Position numbers and translations under genes: made by a program. Source: Tolypeutes matacus (lineage: Eukaryota; Chordata; Mammalia; Cingulata; Chlamyphoridae). From it: a stretch of 64,000 nt of DNA. The notes under the pieces were generated by a model. The model saw nothing but the letters and a program-made list of their open reading frames with translations. It was not told the DNA's origin and made no database searches. Positions 60,074 through 64,000 of this stretch are shown in pieces (within the stretch, counting starts at the first letter, position 1; each line of letters begins with the position of its first letter). The stretch lies in contig JAKSZT010053923.1 in the NCBI GenBank assembly GCA_026826555.1, positions 2,712,460 to 2,776,459 on the forward strand, read 5' to 3'.

Positions 60074-63000
60074 ATGAATACAATGGAGGAAATAAATAGT
60101 GCATTTTCAATAATATCATTGAATGTGAATGGATTAAATTCCCCAATCAAAAGATACAGGCTGACAGAATGGATAAAAAAACATGAGCCATCCATATGCT
60201 GCTTACAAGAAACTCACCTCAGACCCAAGGATACAAACCGGCTGAAAGTAAAAGGTTGGAAAAGGATATTCCACACGAATAGTAAGCAGAAAAGAGCAGG
60301 GGTAGCTATACTAATATCAGACAAAACAGACTTCAAATGCAAAAAAAGTGATAAGAGATGCGGAAGGCCATTATATATTAATAAAAGGGACGATCCTCCA
60401 GGAAGATATAACAGTCATAAATATCTACGCACCTAAACAGGGTGCCCCAAAATATATGAGACAAACTCTGGCAAAACTGAAGGGAGAAATAGACGTTTCT
60501 ACAATATTCGTCGGAGACTTCAACACCCCTTTCACATCATTAGATAGAACAACTAGACAGAAAGATCAACAATGAAACAGAGAACTTGAACAATATGATA
60601 AACAAGTTAGACCTAACAGACATATACAGAACACTGCATCCAAACTCTGTGGGTTATACATTCTTCTCAAGTGCCCATGGATCTTTCTTCAGGATAGACC
60701 ACATGTTAGGTCACAATACAGCTCTCAATAAATATAAAAAGATTGAAATTATACAAAGCACCTTCTCAGATCATAATGGAATGAAACTAGAAATCAATAA
60801 CAGACTGGAAAAAAGTAAACTTGCAAATGTGTGGAGACTGAACAACACACTCCTAAATATTAGGTGGGTCAAAGAAGAAATTGCAAGTGAAATCAGTAAA
60901 TATATTGAGATAAATGAAAATGAGAACACAACGTATCAAAACTTATGGGATACAGCGAAGGCGGTCTTGAGAGGGAAATTAATAGCCCTAAATGCCTATA
61001 TTAAAAAACAAGAAAGAGCTAAACTCAAAGAATTAACTGAACAACTTGAGAAACTAGAAAAAGAACAGCAAACCGATCCCAAAGCAAAAAGAAGGAAAAA
61101 AATAATAAAGATTAGAGCAGAAATAAATGAAAATGAGAACAGAAAAACAATAGAGAAAATCAACAAAACCAAAAGCTGGTTCTTTGAGAAGATCAATATA
61201 ATTGACAAACCCCTCGCTAGACTAACAAAGAAAAAAAGAAGATGCAAATAAATACAATCAGAAATGAAAGGGGGGAAATTACAAATGACCTCACAGAAAT
61301 AAAAAGAATTGTAAGAGGATATTATGAGAAACTATATGCCAACAAACTAGACAACCTGGATGAAATGGACAAATTTCTAGAAACTCATAAACAACCTACA
61401 CTGACACAACAAGAAATACAAGAACTTAAACCAATCACAATTAAGGAGATTGAATCCGTCATCAAAAATCTCCCAGCAAAGAAAAGTCCAGGACCAGATG
61501 GCTTCACAGGTGAATTCTACCAAGCTTTTCTAAAAGAATTAACACCAATCCTCTTTAAACTCTTCCAAAAAATTGAAGAGGAGGGAAAATTACCCAACAC
61601 ATTTTAGGAAGCCAACATCACCCTAATACCAAAGCCAGATAAAGATTCCACAAGAAAAGAAAATTACAGACCAATCTCTCTCATGAACATAGATGCAAAA
61701 ATTCTCAACAAAATACTTGCAAATCGAATCCAACAACATATCAAAAGACTTATACGTCACGACTAAGTGGGATTTATTCCTGGTATGCAAGGCTGGTTCA
61801 ACATAAGAAAATCAATCAATGTTATACACCACATTAACAAATTGAAGGAAAAAAAACACATGATCATCTCAATAGATGCAGAAAAGGCATTCGACAAAAT
61901 CCAACATCCTTTTTTGATAAAAATACTTCAAAAGATAGGAATAAAAGGAAAATTCCTCAATATGATAAAAGGCATATATGAAAAACCCACAGCCAACATC
62001 ATATTCAATGGGGAAAGGTTGAAAGCTTTCCCCCTAAGATCAGGAACAAGACAAGGATGCCCACTGTCACCATTGTTATTCAACATTGTACTAGAACTTC
62101 TAGCTAGGGCAATTAGACAAGACAAAAAAATTAAAGGCGTCCAAATAGGAAAAGAGGAAGTAAAACTCTCACTGTTTGCGGATGACATGAAAATCCTGAA
62201 GTATCCACAACAAAGCTACTTGAACTAATAAATGAGTTCAGCAAAGTGGCAGGATATAAGATCAACACGCAAAAATCAGTAATGTTTTTGTACACTAGTA
62301 CTGAACAATCTGAGGAGGAAATCAGGAGGAAAATTCCATTTTCAATAGCAACAAAAAGACTCAAATACCTAGGAGTTAATTTAACCAAGGAAGTACAGGA
62401 CCTATATGCAGAAAACTACAAAACAATGCTAAAAGAAATTTAAAAAGACCTAAACAAATGGAAAGACAGTCTGTGTTCATGGATTGGAAGAATAAATATC
62501 GTGAAGATGTCAATCTTGCCCAAACTGATTTATAGATTCAATGCAATACCAATCAAAATCCCAACAGCTTACTTTACAGAATTAGAGAAGGCAATTACCA
62601 AATTCATCCGGAAAGGTAAGTGCACCCGAATAGCCAGAAGTATTCTGAAAAAGAAGAGCAATGTGGGAGGAATTTCGCTGCCTGACCTTGAAACATATTA
62701 CAAAGCTACAGTGGTCAAAACAGCATGGTACCGGCATAAAGATAGACATATCCATCAGTGGAATAGAATTGAGAATCCAGAAATATACCCTCACCTATAC
62801 AGTCAACTGGTTTTTGACAAACCTTCCAAGCCCACGCTGATGGGAAAAAACAGTCTCTTCAACAAATGGTGTTGGGAGAACTGGATATCTATAACCAAAA
62901 GAATGAAAGAGGACCCCTATCTCACCCCCTATACAAGAATCAACTCAAAATTGATCAAAGATCTAAATATAAAAGCCAGGACCATAAAACTACTAGAAGA

Positions 63001-63733
63001 AAATGTAGTGAAACATCTTCAAGACCTTGTAGTAGGTGGTAGTTTCTTGGACCTCACACCCAAAGCACGTGCAACAAAAGAAAAAGTAGATAAATGGGAC
63101 CTCCTCAAAATTAAACACTTTTGCACCTCACAGGAATTTGTCAGAAGGGTGAAAAGGCAGCCAACTCAATGGGAAAAAATATTTGGAAATCACATATCTG
63201 ATAAGGGTTTAATATCCCGGATATATAAAGAGATGTTACAACTCAAGAATAAAAAGACAAATGACCCAATTAAAAAATGGGCCAAAGACTTGAATAGACA
63301 TTTCTCCGAAGAAGAAATACAAATGGCAAAAAAAAATACATGAAGAAATGCTCAACATCACTCATGATTAGGGAAATGCAAATCAAAACTACAATGAGAT
63401 ATCATTTCACACCTATCAGAATGGCCACTATTAAAAAGACAGAGAACTACAAGTGTTGGAGAGGATGTGGAGAGATAGGAACACTTCTTTACTGTTGGTG
63501 GGAATGCAGGATGGTACAACCACTATGGAGGACTGTTTGGCAGTTCCTAAAGAAGTTGAATATAGACTTGCCATGTGACCCTGCAATACCACTACTGGGT
63601 ATATACCCAGAAGAACTGAGAGCAGTGACACGAACAGACATCTGCACACCGATGTTCATAGCCACATTATTCACCATTGCCAAAAGTTGGAAACAACCCA
63701 GGTGTCCATCAACAGATGAATGGATAAACAAAC
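60074..63733 (+). pseudogene. LINE-1 ORF2 remnant (endonuclease and reverse transcriptase)
   Basis: The endonuclease part has [35 protein letters not shown] and SDHNGMKLE. The reverse transcriptase part has [43 protein letters not shown] and the catalytic FADDM. The C-terminal Cys region appears near 63480 ([15 protein letters not shown]). A frameshift at an A run near 60346 and stops near 60574, 61250, 61606, 61765, 62227, 62442 and 63342 break it. Confidence 0.93.
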
Positions 63734-63833
63734 NNNNNNNNNNNNNNNNNNNNNNNNNNNNNNNNNNNNNNNNNNNNNNNNNNNNNNNNNNNNNNNNNNN
63801 NNNNNNNNNNNNNNNNNNNNNNNNNNNNNNNNN
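63734..63833. other. Assembly gap (100 N, size unknown)
   Basis: Exactly 100 N, the usual placeholder length. Confidence 1.
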
Positions 63834-63869
<36 letters not shown>

Positions 63870-64000
63870 AAATGGGACTTCACCAAGATCAAAAACTTTC
63901 ATGTATCAAAGAACATTATCATGACAGTAAAAAGATAACCTACAGAATGGGCGAAAATATTTGGAAACCACATATCCAACAAGGGTTTAATATCCAGATT
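63834..64000 (+). repeat. A run followed by a second LINE-1 ORF2 fragment
   Basis: About 30 A, then sequence parallel to about 63088-63230 of the first L1: DKWDFTKIKNFHVSKN against [16 protein letters not shown], and IFGNHISNKGLIS against [13 protein letters not shown]. It runs off the right edge and has an in-frame stop. Confidence 0.85.

Larger units (their letters stand above)
57519..63733 (+). mobile_element. Near full-length LINE-1, non-functional
   Basis: Starts ACTTCCGGGAAGATGGCGGA, like other mammalian L1 5' ends. A 5' UTR runs to about 58618, followed by ORF1 and ORF2 remnants, up to the gap. LINE-1 copies itself by target-primed reverse transcription. This copy carries two SINEs and many frame breaks and cannot be active. 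The 3' UTR and tail are hidden by the gap. Confidence 0.95.

Noticed and set aside
57519..63733. Active LINE-1
   Set aside because: Multiple stops, a frameshift near 60346 and a SINE inside ORF1 rule out function.

Overview
The window is mammalian nuclear DNA. It has spliced genes with long introns and a dense load of interspersed repeats. Many repeats are tRNA-headed SINEs with an internal GGTTCGGTTCC-like B box, a poly(A) tail and long target-site duplications (TSDs). They match the DAS family known from armadillo, so a xenarthran, most likely Dasypus (nine-banded armadillo), is the best reading. The species call is inference. Two assembly gaps are present, at 42073-42472 (400 N) and 63734-63833 (100 N).

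Two neighbouring genes lie on the minus strand and match the human 19p13.2 order. Positions 47-20734 hold the 5' half of MYO1F (class I myosin motor): 13 coding exons and 452 codons, with the rest beyond the left edge. The first coding exon supplies only the start ATG (20734-20732) and is followed by a roughly 12 kb intron. Positions 22813-38213 hold the whole ADAMTS10 coding region in 24 coding exons. My exon lengths sum to 3312 bases, or 1103 residues plus stop, the length I recall for human ADAMTS10. Its poly(A) signal is at 22196-22191. Only about 1.4 kb separates the ADAMTS10 3' end from the MYO1F start codon.

The region from 38.3 to 43 kb holds the ADAMTS10 5' region: a long TG-rich tract, a long CA-rich tract and a CpG-rich block broken by the first gap. 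From 43 to 57.5 kb I see no gene, only LTRs, SINEs and old L2, MIR, MER5 and L1 pieces. From 57.5 kb to the right edge lies a near full-length plus-strand LINE-1, decayed by frameshifts and stops and carrying two DAS SINEs. After the second gap comes a fragment of another L1.

The two genes do not form a pathway. MYO1F is a cytoskeletal motor of haematopoietic cells and ADAMTS10 is a secreted matrix protease-like protein. I found no undescribed multi-gene system. The most notable structures are a 137-bp inverted duplication at about 93% identity flanking MYO1F exons 11 and 12, a predicted GC-AG intron, several nested transposon insertions, and four large simple or degenerate tandem tracts inside introns.
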